The position numbers were made by a program, and so were the translations under genes. Under the pieces are notes generated by a model that was not told where the DNA came from, made no database searches, and saw only the letters and a program-made list of their open reading frames with translations. Below, piece by piece: positions 11,992-22,399 of a stretch of 64,000 nt of DNA (position 1 is the first letter of the stretch; every line of letters begins with the position of its first letter). Location: assembly GCF_048544455.1 (NCBI RefSeq), contig NC_133538.1:150616422-150680421 (forward strand). The letters run 5' to 3'. Source of the DNA: Silene latifolia. Taxonomy: Eukaryota > Streptophyta > Magnoliopsida > Caryophyllales > Caryophyllaceae.

Positions 11992-12009
11992 TCCCAGCGG
12001 AGTCGCCAA
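11992..12009 (-). promoter_or_regulatory. Primer-binding site of Tat element A
   Basis: The minus strand reads TTGGCGACTCCGCTGGGA immediately inside the LTR end. The TGGCGACTCYGCTGGG form is typical of Tat/Ogre elements and is probably primed by a tRNA-Arg species (family knowledge, not tested here). Element B has the same site. Confidence 0.75.
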
Positions 12010-12011
12010 TC

Positions 12012-14503
12012 TGTGGACATGGCCCACCTACAAGCCCAGCTGATCTGTGGACATACAGCGGTCTTTTGAAAGCCACGCTCGGCGGCGTAAAAATGCTTTC
12101 GACCGGATCGTTTTAGATCGGTCGGTTTCATCTCGGTAAGGGTCTCGAAACGATTAGAGATGTTCGGAGTCGCCACCAAGCATTTGTTGGATGCTTGGAA
12201 CCCGTTCGAATCCACTTTATACCTCGGTCAAACGAAGCACAAAGCAGTGTTTGACATAGGTACTAAAGATAAGGAATCGTCCCTCTTTAGCATCATATCT
12301 CTAGAATGATTCTCGTACGCCCTGGATAAGCTCGTCCACTATCTAAAGTTTTTGAGTAAGAGGTGAAGGTACGTATTGGGAAGCCCTTTAATCAGACACC
12401 CAATCCCGCCCGCGGCAGCGGCCTCTACTGATCGATCTTGGTTGGTTGAATGCAAAAGTTGATAAAACGGGTTAAATGCATGAATGCGCATCCAATAATT
12501 TAAACCTAACATGTGAGAGCTTTCTAAGTCGGTTGATTTAATCCAAGTATCAAGTATAAGATGTCGAGTTGGATTAATGGTTGATTTGCATGCAAGACGG
12601 AAATTAAAAATCCATTTACCGTATTAGGTTTATGGTGCATAACGTGATCCATTTGTCTTAGTAAAGCATTTTGCAAATATGATTTTTTGAATGAGTAAAT
12701 AGTCATCTGATCCGTCCTACATCCGGGATAACCGGAGTCAGGATCGTCCTAGACTAATGCTGGAAAGGGAACAAACCCTGCACCAGGCAGCCATATGAGG
12801 TGCGAGCCTGTTGGCGATGCAAGGGGTCTCCCCTGGTTTTGAAAATGAGAAAGAAAAGGGCTTGTTTAGGCGTGGGTCAGTCAACGGTTTAAGACGCGTT
12901 CTGATCATTTGAAAAACGTTTATAAAACGTGTTGAAAAATGGGTATTTGAACCCGTTTTGGTTTGAAAGGGTCGTTTAGACCGCATTTGTTGATTTGAGG
13001 AACGAGACTCGAATAGTCATCATGATTTTGATGATATTCGGTGTCGAGTTCGACTTGGCAAGCTTGACATGAATAGTTTTGAAAATAATTATGAATTAAT
13101 TGTTTTAAGTTCATTTGAATATAATTAGTCGATGCTCATCATCGTACCCGGTTTAAAATCCGGCATGGTATGTAGAACCAAGGATGACTTTGTGTTGGTG
13201 ACTAATATGCTTGTTTTGAAAATGTAAAGAAATGATGAGAGGCTTTAAAATACCTCCCAATATGAAATAAAAGGCTTTAAAATAACATTTAAATGTAATT
13301 AACCAAATATTATCACCGAAACACGAATTTAACCGTCATGGTATGAGGAACCAAGGGCGAAAAATGTTTTATGGTTAAAAACAAATAAACTAAAATAAAA
13401 AAGGTTTGAAAATATTTGAAATGCTAAAAACCGATTACAAATATGAAAATGGATTAAAGGGGAAAGACGAGAACAAACACGGTTGAGTTCTGGCCTGGGC
13501 CCCCCATTGAGGCGCGAGCCTTTGTGCACAATAAGGGGCTTCTGCCTTATGCCAAAACTCAGTTTTGGCTCGTTTATCCCATGTTTTGCATCGTGTTATG
13601 CATGTTTTAGCATGTTATAGTCATAAAACAAATGAAGACATGATAAAAGAAGGATTTTTACACCCTCATACTTACATGTTTGGTTATGGCGAGAAACCGA
13701 CGTAAGTGTAACAACTCGTTTGGTCGGAAAAGACTCGATTTAAGACCGTTTTGGTAAGTAAAAAGAGTGTTTTATTAACATTAGTTACGGTGTAGTGGTC
13801 GAAGTGGTCGGTTAAGTGATTTAATACACGACGACGGTACCAAATAATGTGTAAGGCTTGTATTTACGATCGGTAGGTTTTAAATATGCGCCGGATTGTG
13901 ACTTAAGAAGTCGAGTTGAGAATTTTAAGGGAGAAAAGAGAGGGCTGACACTCGCGTAAGTTCTCAAATGGGGGCATTTGAGGGGTATTTATAGGAAAAT
14001 GAGTGGTTGTGTGAGTTTTGAGCGACGTGACCACCTGGGCTGCTCAAAGAGGCGCGAGCCACGTCGCGGGTCTTCGAGTTGTCTTGTCACTTTCACACAA
14101 GTGCAATCATGATTTGTTCTATCCTAGGATTTGTAGTCACATGTTTGGTACTTGACCATTCATGAATTCGGGAAATCTTAGTATAGAAGGCTTTGAATGT
14201 TTTGTTTTTTGTGGTTGACTCAGTTTGACTCGTTGTTGGAGTCGGGATTTGAATTTTTGAGTTGATTTTTGGTCCGGTGTCGGTTTTGACTCTAGTTAGT
14301 GTCATTGCGACCCCGTCATTGTGCATTAAACACTCCAGGTACTTTTGAAATTTTTTGAAATGTTTTATTTTCGAAATCGTTTTAAGTTTTCCGACGTAAA
14401 GTTGTACACAAACTGTCGATCAAACGCTGCGATTCCAAAACATATTATAGTCCGATAATCATCGGGTGTTTGTTAAAGTCTCAGCAGATACTTGGTATCT
14501 ACA
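12012..14503 (-). repeat. 5' LTR of Tat element A
   Basis: About 2.49 kb. On the plus strand it begins TGTGGACATG next to the primer site and ends GGTATCTACA, so the minus strand runs TGTAGATACC...CATGTCCACA with standard TG/CA ends. It is homologous to, but clearly diverged from, the LTR at 24482-26848. Three palindromic units with the GAGGCGCGAGC-type core sit at 12797, 13509 and 14049. The last is inside a perfect 7-bp inverted repeat, CGACGTG (14023-14029) and CACGTCG (14060-14066). The first eight bases recur 33 bases inside the LTR as a short internal duplication. Confidence 0.8.
13983..13994 (-). promoter_or_regulatory. TATA box of the LTR promoter, element A
   Basis: The minus strand reads CTATAAATACCC. 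The palindromic unit at 14023-14066 lies directly upstream on this strand. The LTR of element B has the same layout (TATA at 26281-26291). Confidence 0.55.
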
Positions 14504-14639
14504 GAAGCGTGCTTCGAAAATTAGGAAATACAAAATATGGTAATTTAACGGAATTACCAAAATAATAACCTATAAGAATAGGAAATTATAATCAAAAGGA
14601 ATTAGGAAAGATCCAACGCGGAAAAATCACAGAAATCCT

Positions 14640-14709
14640 CTGAGGAAGAGGCGCAGCACGATCTGCGATCCTTCGAAAAGGTGCAGCAGGTGCTGCGCCA
14701 TTTCCTCAG
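14640..14709. repeat. 70-bp double palindrome upstream of the antisense promoter of B
   Basis: Outer arms CTGAGGAA and TTCCTCAG enclose two inner inverted repeats, CGCAGCACGATCTGCG (14652-14667) and TGCAGCAGGTGCTGCG (14682-14697), which start exactly 30 bases apart. The linker ATCCTTCGAAAAGG is itself hairpin-like. Three sister units occur in the LTR of B with the same register. Confidence 0.7.
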
Positions 14710-14747
14710 TTGGTCAGTTCTGACGGAATTTAGGAAACAGCTTTTAG

Positions 14748-14755
14748 TATAAATA
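14748..14755 (+). promoter_or_regulatory. TATA box of the antisense gene in element B
   Basis: TATAAATA lies 103 bases before the start codon at 14851, and just downstream of the 70-bp double palindrome. The spacing is close to that in element A (94 bases). Confidence 0.6.
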
Positions 14756-14850
14756 TAGACGTCGATGGAGCTTTTATTTACATAATTCTCCCATCCTTCT
14801 TCCGTCTATTATATAAAACTCTCCTATTTACATAAAAAAATTTACAAATC

Positions 14851-16371
14851 ATGGATGTCTTGGAAAACCGTCTCAAGGAGTGGACAAATGAATTTACAAA
14901 CGTTGAGAAGCATGATATGGGTGCTTTCAATTTGGGGTCGATTTTGAGTCTCAAATTGGTGAAGGTTGTGAACCCTTTCTTGGATGCTTGTCTCGAATAT
15001 TGGGACCCTAACTTCCATGTATTTGCCTTCCCTGGAGGTGACATCTGCCCTTTTCCTAAGGAAATTGCTGCAATTGGAGGATGGGACCCAGAAAATATGT
15101 CTGCCATTCCCTCTAGCTCTCAAGGGTATAAAAACAAATTTAGAGATTTGCTTGGACTGACTAAAGCTGAGGTTGACCGTCTTGTGACCTCAAAAGGAGT
15201 CCGTATGCTTGACTTTATTGATCGATTTATAAATAGGGAAGACCCTTCTATCTCTTATGTAGCGAGGCGTAGGGCATTTGGGTTTTGCCTACTGCATGGT
15301 TATGTCCTCTAAGGGCATGTTGATAAGGAAATAAGAGGAGATCCTCGTTATTTGAGCTTGATTGAGCAAATGGAGCTGCGCAGGAGCCGAGCGTGTCTGT
15401 GCCTAGGAGAAATCATCTTGGGGCTGGATAACAGGAAAGCCAACCGCGAGCTTCCTTACTTGGGAAGTCCTATCATTTTGCAGGTAAGAACCCTTTGTTT
15501 CCTCTTTTTCTTTTCTTTTTTTCTTTTGTTTTTTTTTTCTTTTTTTTTCGATCGTTTTTTTTTTCGGTTGGATACTAATTCCCGTCTTTGGTAGGTTTGG
15601 CTCATGGAGCGTCTGCGGTTGATCGAGCCCCCAGCTAATGTTCCATGATATCATGTTAGGTCGATTGCAATGTGGACCAGGCTCTATGTGGTGGACTTCA
15701 CTCGGGTTTGCAACTATTGCGAGAACAAGTTGAAAAATGAAGGTGGTCCTTTGATCAGATGGGTCGTGCCATGGTGGCATCTTAAGTCAGTCACTGGAGT
15801 GTCATCCTTAGATCCTACTCGGTCAGTACGCATTCCTGGCTTGAAATTTATGGTATGCATCTTCCCGGAGAGATTGATGAGGCAAGTGGGCCTTAAACAG
15901 AAGATTCCCAAGCTTGATACCGTTCCTCAGACTGCAGTTGCACATACTACCGAGAGTCGTAGAGAGTGGGCCCTCAAGTGGGCTCAGAGAAACATGTGGT
16001 TCCTACATTCTTCTGTTAGTTCATTATGGGTATCGGATTCCTATTTACAATGGAGGAAGGCTACTACTCCCGAGAAGCGCGATAAATTCAGGAAGCGCGA
16101 GCCCGTTGACTACAAGATTCGTGAGGTAAAAAAGGAGAACCAGAAGTATTTGACTGAGGGGGAGGAAGAAGCCGGATTCCGAGTTGTTCATCCGTCGAAG
16201 AAACCGAAGACTTCTCCTGCCGTGGAGATGGTGGTTGATCGAAATGATAAAGCTAGACCGCGAGAGAGAGCTTTGGTGATCAGGTCCGAGATAGCACAGG
16301 AGCGCCCGGCTCGTGGTCGAGACAAGAAATATGATAAAAATGACAAAGGCAAAGGAAAGATGGAAGAGTAG
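14851..16371 (+). CDS. Antisense extra gene of Tat element B, plant mobile domain protein (fossil)
   Basis: Homologue of the gene at 1482-2939, encoded opposite to gag-pol. It starts MDVLENRLKEW and contains the family block ICPFPKEIAAIGGWD, the central IRWVVPWWHLKS and the basic tail GKGKMEE, so the plant mobile domain spans most of the protein. It differs from A's gene in having a candidate 111-bp intron (15484-15594). It carries a small number of breaks, so it is treated as a fossil. The function is unknown, as for its relative. Confidence 0.7.
15484..15594 (+). other. Candidate intron in the antisense gene of element B
   Basis: Begins CAG|GTAAGAA, has a long T-rich tract and ends TTTGGTAG|G. 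The coding context on both sides matches a stretch that is uninterrupted in element A's gene at about 2110-2145. Splicing can only occur in the plus-strand transcript, because in genomic (minus) RNA these signals are inverted. Confidence 0.7.
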
Positions 16372-16379
16372 CCTAGGTC

Positions 16380-16610
16380 GTAGTATAGTTTATTATTATT
16401 ATTATTATTTGTAATAAATGGTGGGGTTTTAGGATCCTAGCCTATTTATTTTTAAGCATTTTTATATTATGTGGCGTATTATTATTATTTATGGAAGAAA
16501 CAAATAAAAGATTAATTAGTTATGAAACTATTGTGATTTTCTTTCTTTTATTATTCTTGTCGAATTTCAAATGCAAATGCAAATGTTCTTCTATTTGCAT
16601 TTAGAATAAT
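16380..16610 (+). other. AT-rich 3' flank of the antisense gene in B
   Basis: ATT-microsatellite-rich noncoding sequence (TTATTATTATTATTATT near 16391) follows the stop codon. It contains plant-like polyadenylation context (AATAAA near 16501-16508) and could terminate the plus-strand transcript. No gene is seen. Confidence 0.35.
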
Positions 16611-16611
16611 G

Positions 16612-16683
16612 GGTTGTATCCTGCGAAGGATTGCCTATGTATTCATTTAAAAAAAAATGAAATCAAACCCCTGCGCATAGTTC
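16612..16683 (+). other. Conserved stem-loop block, copy 3 (element B)
   Basis: Same order as the two copies in element A: hairpin 1 (ATCCT gcga AGGAT), closing stem CTATG / CATAG (16635-16639 with 16676-16680), and hairpin 2 (TTCATTT / AAATGAA). Each helix has base changes relative to A that keep the pairing. Confidence 0.6.
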
Positions 16684-16919
16684 AAGTAAATGTAAAAGAA
16701 TAATTGTTCTAAGCAAGAGCTTGTAGCGAACTAGAAATTGAGCATGAGCTTTACTTACTCGTAGAATACAATTCATTTATTTGATGATACGAGGATGACG
16801 AATTGTCAAAATGCAAGAGCAAGGTGACATAAGCTTTATTTCAGTGGGCCAGGGGCCGTTTTTATTTTGTGTCGCATGAGCGGCATGTGGGTGTTACGCG
16901 AGGCGCGTTTCTGTCCTAT

Positions 16920-18120
16920 TCTAGGCATAATATCGTTTCAGTTGGTCGAGGTTAGTTGGGTTGGCAAATTCGTTCTCATCTAGATCTGTGATTCTAACCG
17001 CACCCCCCGGGAGTATGGACTTGACCAAGAAAGGTCCGACCCAGTTGGGTTTGAACTTTCTTCGTGGATCGACAGGGAGAAGTGGTCTAACTAATTTGAG
17101 GACTAAGTCTCCTTCTTTGATGTTTCTAGGCTTAACCCTTTTGTTGAAGGCTCGTTTAATACGTGCCTGATATGTTTGCACATTATGCAATGCGTGCAAT
17201 CTTCGTTCATCCAAGAGGATGAGTTCTTCATACCTATCTCTTTTCCAATCGGCTTCTGGAATTTGACTTTCGAGTAGAATGCGTAAGGATGGGATCTCTA
17301 GTTCAACTGGTTGTACAGCTTCCATGCCGTAATTCAAATAGAAAGGAGTAGCCCTAGTGGGCGTCCTAACGGATGTGCGATATCCCCATAAGGCAAACGG
17401 TATCTTATTGGCCCAATCTCGATAATTATCGATCATTTTCTTGAGGATTGTGACAACATTCATATTGACTGCCTCAACCGCGCCATTAGTTTGTGGTTTA
17501 TATGGCGAAGAATGGTGGTGTTTGATTTTGTACTTGGCTAGCAATTATTCAGTCTCAACCTGGAAATGTGATCCATTGTCACTGATTATTTCGTGTGGGC
17601 AACCATATCGACAGATGATATTGGTTTGTATGAACTTTGCCACGTTATTGGCTGTGAGACTAGTATAAGATGCTGCTTCTACCCATTTGGTGAAATAGTC
17701 AATCGCCACCAAAATGAAACAGTGACCTCCTGTTTCGGCTGGGGTGATCTTCCCGATGATGTCGATTCCCCAAGCAGAAAATGGCCAAGGAGATGTCATG
17801 GTGTAGAGTAGTGAAGGAGGGACATGTTGCACATTCCCGAAGATTTGGCAGTTGTGACAATGTCTGACATATTTGATGCAATCGGATTCCATTGTGGTCC
17901 AGTAATATCCCAGACGCGTGATTTTCTTTGCCATCATTGGTCCGCTCATGTGAGGGCCATATTCTCCATCATGGACTTCGTCCCTTACTTTCTGTGCATG
18001 TGAATGATCAAGGCATCGTAAAACTACACCAAGAGGTGTTCTTTTGTACAACTCTCCTTGCATGAGGAGATATTGAGAGATGAGTAGGCGTATAGGACGT
18101 TGTCCTCTCTTTTCCATGTC
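16920..18120 (-). mobile_element. Integrase region of Tat element B
   Basis: The minus strand shows the zinc-binding HH-CC region (VRHCHNCQIFGN), FILVAIDYFTKWVEAASY, SDNGSHFQ, SSPYKPQTNGAVEAVN and the C-terminal GDLVLKLV plus GPFLVKSILP. This is a Ty3/gypsy integrase with a GPY/F-type end. Fossil; limits approximate. Confidence 0.8.
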
Positions 18121-18159
18121 TGGTGGATATGTACCATTGAGCTTGAAGTTTAGAGTGGC

Positions 18160-18690
18160 CTAAAACCAAGGCTCCCCTGGATTTTCCTCTTCATCTGTAA
18201 TTTGGTGCACATAGGCTGGTTCTGACCGTCGTTCGATGCATAAAGGCATTTCTACCAGATCGTCTGGCATGTTAATCAGAGATGCAAGTTTTTCAAGAGC
18301 GTCTGCAAACTGATTTTCTTCTCGAGGTAGATGTAGATAAGTCACTTGATCGAAGAATTGGGCAACTTGATCTATCCTGGCCTGATAGGGCGCTAGACTT
18401 TCACTTCGAATTTTCCAAGATCCCGTAATTTGGTTGATGATCAAGGATGAATCTCCGTGAACCCGGAGATTTTTGATGCCTAAACCTACTGCTGCTTGTA
18501 GTCCAATAAGGCAAGCTTCATATTCTGCTGCGTTATTTGTCACCTCGAAGTCGAGTTTGACAGATAGTGGTGTATGCTCACCTTCAGGATAAATGAGCAA
18601 TACTCCTATTCCAAATCCTCTTAAGTTCGATGCTCCATCAAAATAAAGGTCCCAAGAGTCTACGCTAGTTTGTAGTATATCCTCGTCTGG
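18160..18690 (-). mobile_element. Second (archaeal-type) RNase H of Tat element B
   Basis: The minus strand encodes NNAAEYEACLIGLQAAVGLG, LRVHGDSSLIINQITGS and NQFADALEKLASL, matching the domain in element A. Limits approximate. Confidence 0.8.
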
Positions 18691-18709
18691 GAATGACCAT
18701 GTGTTTACT

Positions 18710-20100
18710 GCCTAGTTGTCGTTGATGGGATTATCTGCGAAGAACTCGGCGAAGGCGCGCCCTTTTATAACCTTCAGAGGTACATATTTGAGATCGAACT
18801 CTGAGAGCATTAATGTCCACCTTGCCAAGCGTCCATTGAGAAAGGGGTTTTCGAAGAGGTATTTGACAAAATCCATTTTGGAGTACATCTTGACGGAGTA
18901 GCTAAGCATGTAATGGTGTAGCTTCTTTATTGCCCACACAAGAGCGAGGCATGTCTTTTCGAGTGGTGTGTACTTGCATTCATACTCCAAGAACTTCTTA
19001 CTAAGGTAGTAGATAACTCTTTCTTCTTTTCCAACGATTTGTGCTAGCATAGCCCCCATAGCTGTTTCGGTCACTGTGAGATATAAACCAAGAGGTTGAT
19101 CTCATTGATGAGGCATGAGCACTGGTGGTTTGGCTAGTATCTCCTTGATTTTGTCAAACGGCTTTTGACAATCGTCATCCCATATGGTATGATCTGTTTT
19201 CTTTAGCTTTTTGAACATGGGTTCACAGATCATGGTAAGTTTCGATATGAATCGACTTATATAATGCACCTTGCCTAAAAATCCCCTAACCTCCTTCTCT
19301 GTCAGAGGTTGTGGCATTTTGACTAGAGCTTTGATTTTGGAAGGGTCGATTTCTATTCCCCGTTGACTGAGGACATATCCCAGAAGCTTGCCTGACGTTA
19401 CTCCGAATGCGCATTTCTGAGGATTGAGCCTCATGTTGTACTTTCGTAGTCTTAGGAAGAATTGCGAAGGTTATCAATGTGCCCCTTTGTATCCTTGGAC
19501 TTGACAATCATATCATCCACGTACACCTCTACTTCTTTATGCATCATGTCATGTAGGAGTGTGGTTGCAGTGCATTGATACGTAGCTCCAGCATTGATTA
19601 ACCCGAATGGCATAACTAGTATAGCAATAGGTGCCCCATTGAGTAATAAAGGCGGTCTTATGCATGTCTTCTATGGCCATCTTGATCTGATTATATCCTG
19701 CGTATCCATCCATGAAGGATAACAACGCGTGATCTGCTATATTGTCCACCAATATGTCGATATGTGGTAGAGGAAAGTCGTCCTTGGGACTCGCTTTGTT
19801 TAAGTCTCTGAAACTAACACAAACACGGATTCGCCCATCCTTTTTTGGTATGGGTACTATGTTGGCCACCCAGTCTGAATACTCGGAAACTTTGATGAAC
19901 CCGGCTTTGAATTGTTTATCAACTTTTTCTTTGATCTTAAGAGCCCATTCTGTCCTCATTCGACGAAGCTTCTGTATTACAGGTTTGAAACCTGGTTTGA
20001 TTGGAATTCTGTGTTCTGCAATATCCCTGTCGATCCTCGTCATGTCTTTGTAGGACCAAGCAAAAACGTCTTTAAACTCGCGTAGGAGGTCTATGAAACT
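18710..20100 (-). mobile_element. Reverse transcriptase and RNase H region of Tat element B
   Basis: The minus strand shows IPIKPGFKPVIQKLRRM, VPIPKKDGRIRVCVSFRDLN, FPLPHIDILVDN, LLSFMDGYAGYNQI, and the RNase H entry ERVIYYLSKKFLEYE. Fossil with several breaks; limits approximate. Confidence 0.85.
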
Positions 20101-20499
20101 AGCCCTTTCGGTTGGGCTTAGGGTTGTCCCTATCCTAAGTTCTTGGGGTTCCATTTCGGTTCCTACGTTGATGGGTTCAGTGTTCTCTATAACTGGTGCC
20201 CTTTCCCCTTCTTGTAATATTGCTTTAGCTATGTAGGGAGGTAGTTCGATTGAGTCTGGGTCTGGATCATCCTCATTATCATCGTAAATAGAATTGCATT
20301 CAGAATAACACAAAGAGTAAGCAGAATCTGATTTATTCATATTAAATTTTGAAAATAGTTAAAACAAAGAAGTCATCTGTCCAGTAGTCAGTGGCGGTAG
20401 AGGGACAGCTGTTGGGACATTTCCCAAGCTACTGTTACTACTTGATACTATGCTAGGAGAAAAAAGGGGATTGGGAGTGACGATAGGAGGAGACTCTAT

Positions 20500-20570
20500 A
20501 GGGACTTCTCTAGACTCCGACTCTGATTCCGACTCCGACTCCGACTCTGACTCGAATTCGTTGTCTTCTG
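20500..20570 (-). repeat. Acidic Ser/Glu codon repeat in pol of B
   Basis: A run of alternating Ser-Glu codons (minus strand) forms a hexanucleotide-like simple repeat. A shorter equivalent occurs in element A near 7270-7320 at the same place, between protease and RT, so it is a conserved linker and not a random microsatellite. Confidence 0.6.
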
Positions 20571-21369
20571 GTTTTCCTTTGAACATCTCTCCTTCTCCAG
20601 TGGTGAGCTTGAAGAGTCTTCCTTGGTTATTTGTCCATTTGATCGACTTTCTCCATCCTTTTTGCTGACTGGTTTCGGTGATTAATGCGGCAGGGTTGAA
20701 ATGGTCATCTTGAAGTATCATGGTAATGATCTCGTCCTGCGCAGCTCTAACAAATCGATCTTCTCCAAACAGAAGGCTAAAGGCCTATTCGTCTAAGCAA
20801 GGTGCTTGACAAGTCTTGACGGTAGGAACCGTTTCTGAAGGAATGAAATAGCAATCGTGAAAGATCTCGATTCCAGCTAGTTGCCTTCCTTTGTAGTGCC
20901 AAGGTTCGGGAAACCCATGAAAGTATTCGTAATTCCCTTCTCTAACAAAGTATCCATTTAGGGTAGGGAGGTAGGGTCGAATTTGGATTCCCACGTTCTT
21001 GCGGTTTTGAAACTGTGTGAGCATATCTAGAGCTTCTTCTTTTGTGGGTTTGTATCCCAATCCTAATGGTATCCTTTGAGAGTTTTCTTCCTTATAAGGT
21101 GCAAAAGTATTTCTTCGGACAGGATTTAGTGGCATTCCCGGGAAGTATCCCTGAGACTTGAGTATGTGGTTGACCACTAAATTGGAATATGGATTGAAGT
21201 ATAAGGGTGCCAGTTTGCTTTCTACGAGGTTTATGCTATGGAAGCCCCCAAAGCTCGTATACTGGATCTGTAACCACTTGGTTGTTTGACATCTTTTCTA
21301 TCACTGCCTTGATAGGTGATGAAGTGATCGCCACTACTTTTCTTTCTAGTGGAATCTTGATTTTCTAGT

Positions 21370-21700
21370 GGAGGGTGGATGTTACCTCTTTGGAAGCGTG
21401 AATCCAAGGCCTTCCCAGAAGTATGTTGAATGATGCTTCGATATCCACTATTTGAAGGTTAACCTTTCGCTCAATCGGCCATGTGGCTATGGTGAGGTTT
21501 ACTAGTCCTACTACCTTACATCGTGTATCGTCGTATGCGCGAACACCTTGGTTGGTAGTGATCCAATCCGACTCTTTCATGCCCAACTTATATGCCGTTT
21601 TTAATGGTATGACGTTGACTGCGGAGCCATCATCTACCAAAGTCATTGGCACATTCTTCTTTAAGCAAATGACAGTAATGTATAGAGCCAAGTTGTGACT
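21370..21700 (-). mobile_element. Aspartic protease region of Tat element B
   Basis: The minus strand reads MTLVDDGSAVNVIPLKTAYK followed by FNILLGRPWIHASKEV, the paired motifs of the retropepsin fold. Limits approximate. Confidence 0.75.
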
Positions 21701-22399
21701 AGCGCCGAAAGGTGGTAAATCCTCATCTGAGAAACTAACCGAGTTACTTAGCTTAGTTGAATCTTGGAAGACCAAGTTGACTACATCATCAGGTGTAGAG
21801 TTATGTGCCACGTTTAATTTAGCCAAGGCTTGCAGTAGAGCTTGGCGATAAGGGAATGAGCTTGCAACTAGTTGCCAGACTGAAAGATCAGCCTTTGTCT
21901 TCTGTAACTGTTTTAGCAAGTGATTAGTAGATGTATCTTTGCCATCATTTGGTGTGACGACGTTGGTGTTAGTAACTGGACCATTAGCTATGGGACCATT
22001 TTGAGAAACATTTTGATATGGACGCCCTGAATGAGTAAGGTGGTCTATATCTTGGTCTTCACTATTTTTGACTATGTCCTCACTAATCTTGACTAGGTAG
22101 TGTTCGGTGAAGTATTCGTCTTCATCATCATCGGCCCATATGCCGTTGACTGTAGCAAGTTCTCTCAACCTGATGATTTCAGCTTCTAAGTGGATTATTT
22201 GATCGATGAGGTTATCAACCACGGTTACCACTTCTTGCATTGTAGAATTTTGAGAGAGGTTTAGTGGCATCCTCTCCTTAGGTATGGTGTTTGGATTGCG
22301 GAGGGATGCTACTACATCTTCTAGTTCTGAGACTTGTCTATTCACACTCCTTGCCCATGCAACAAAGTCATCTATGGTAGGAGAAATGGTGGAGTAATT

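Larger units (their letters stand above)
1..14503 (-). mobile_element. Tat-lineage Ty3/gypsy retrotransposon A (fossil, 3' LTR outside window)
   Basis: On the minus strand the order is 5' LTR (12012-14503), primer-binding site, long leader with a tandem array, gag, protease, reverse transcriptase, RNase H, a second archaeal-type RNase H, integrase, and then an antisense (plus-strand) gene with a plant mobile domain. The dual RNase H and the antisense extra gene place it in the Tat/Ogre-like branch of Ty3/gypsy. The coding part is broken in roughly ten places, so it is a fossil, whereas the antisense gene still reads as one long frame. It appears to have inserted into element B, because its 5' LTR edge at 14503 abuts B's internal sequence with no polypurine tract. 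Confidence 0.85.
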
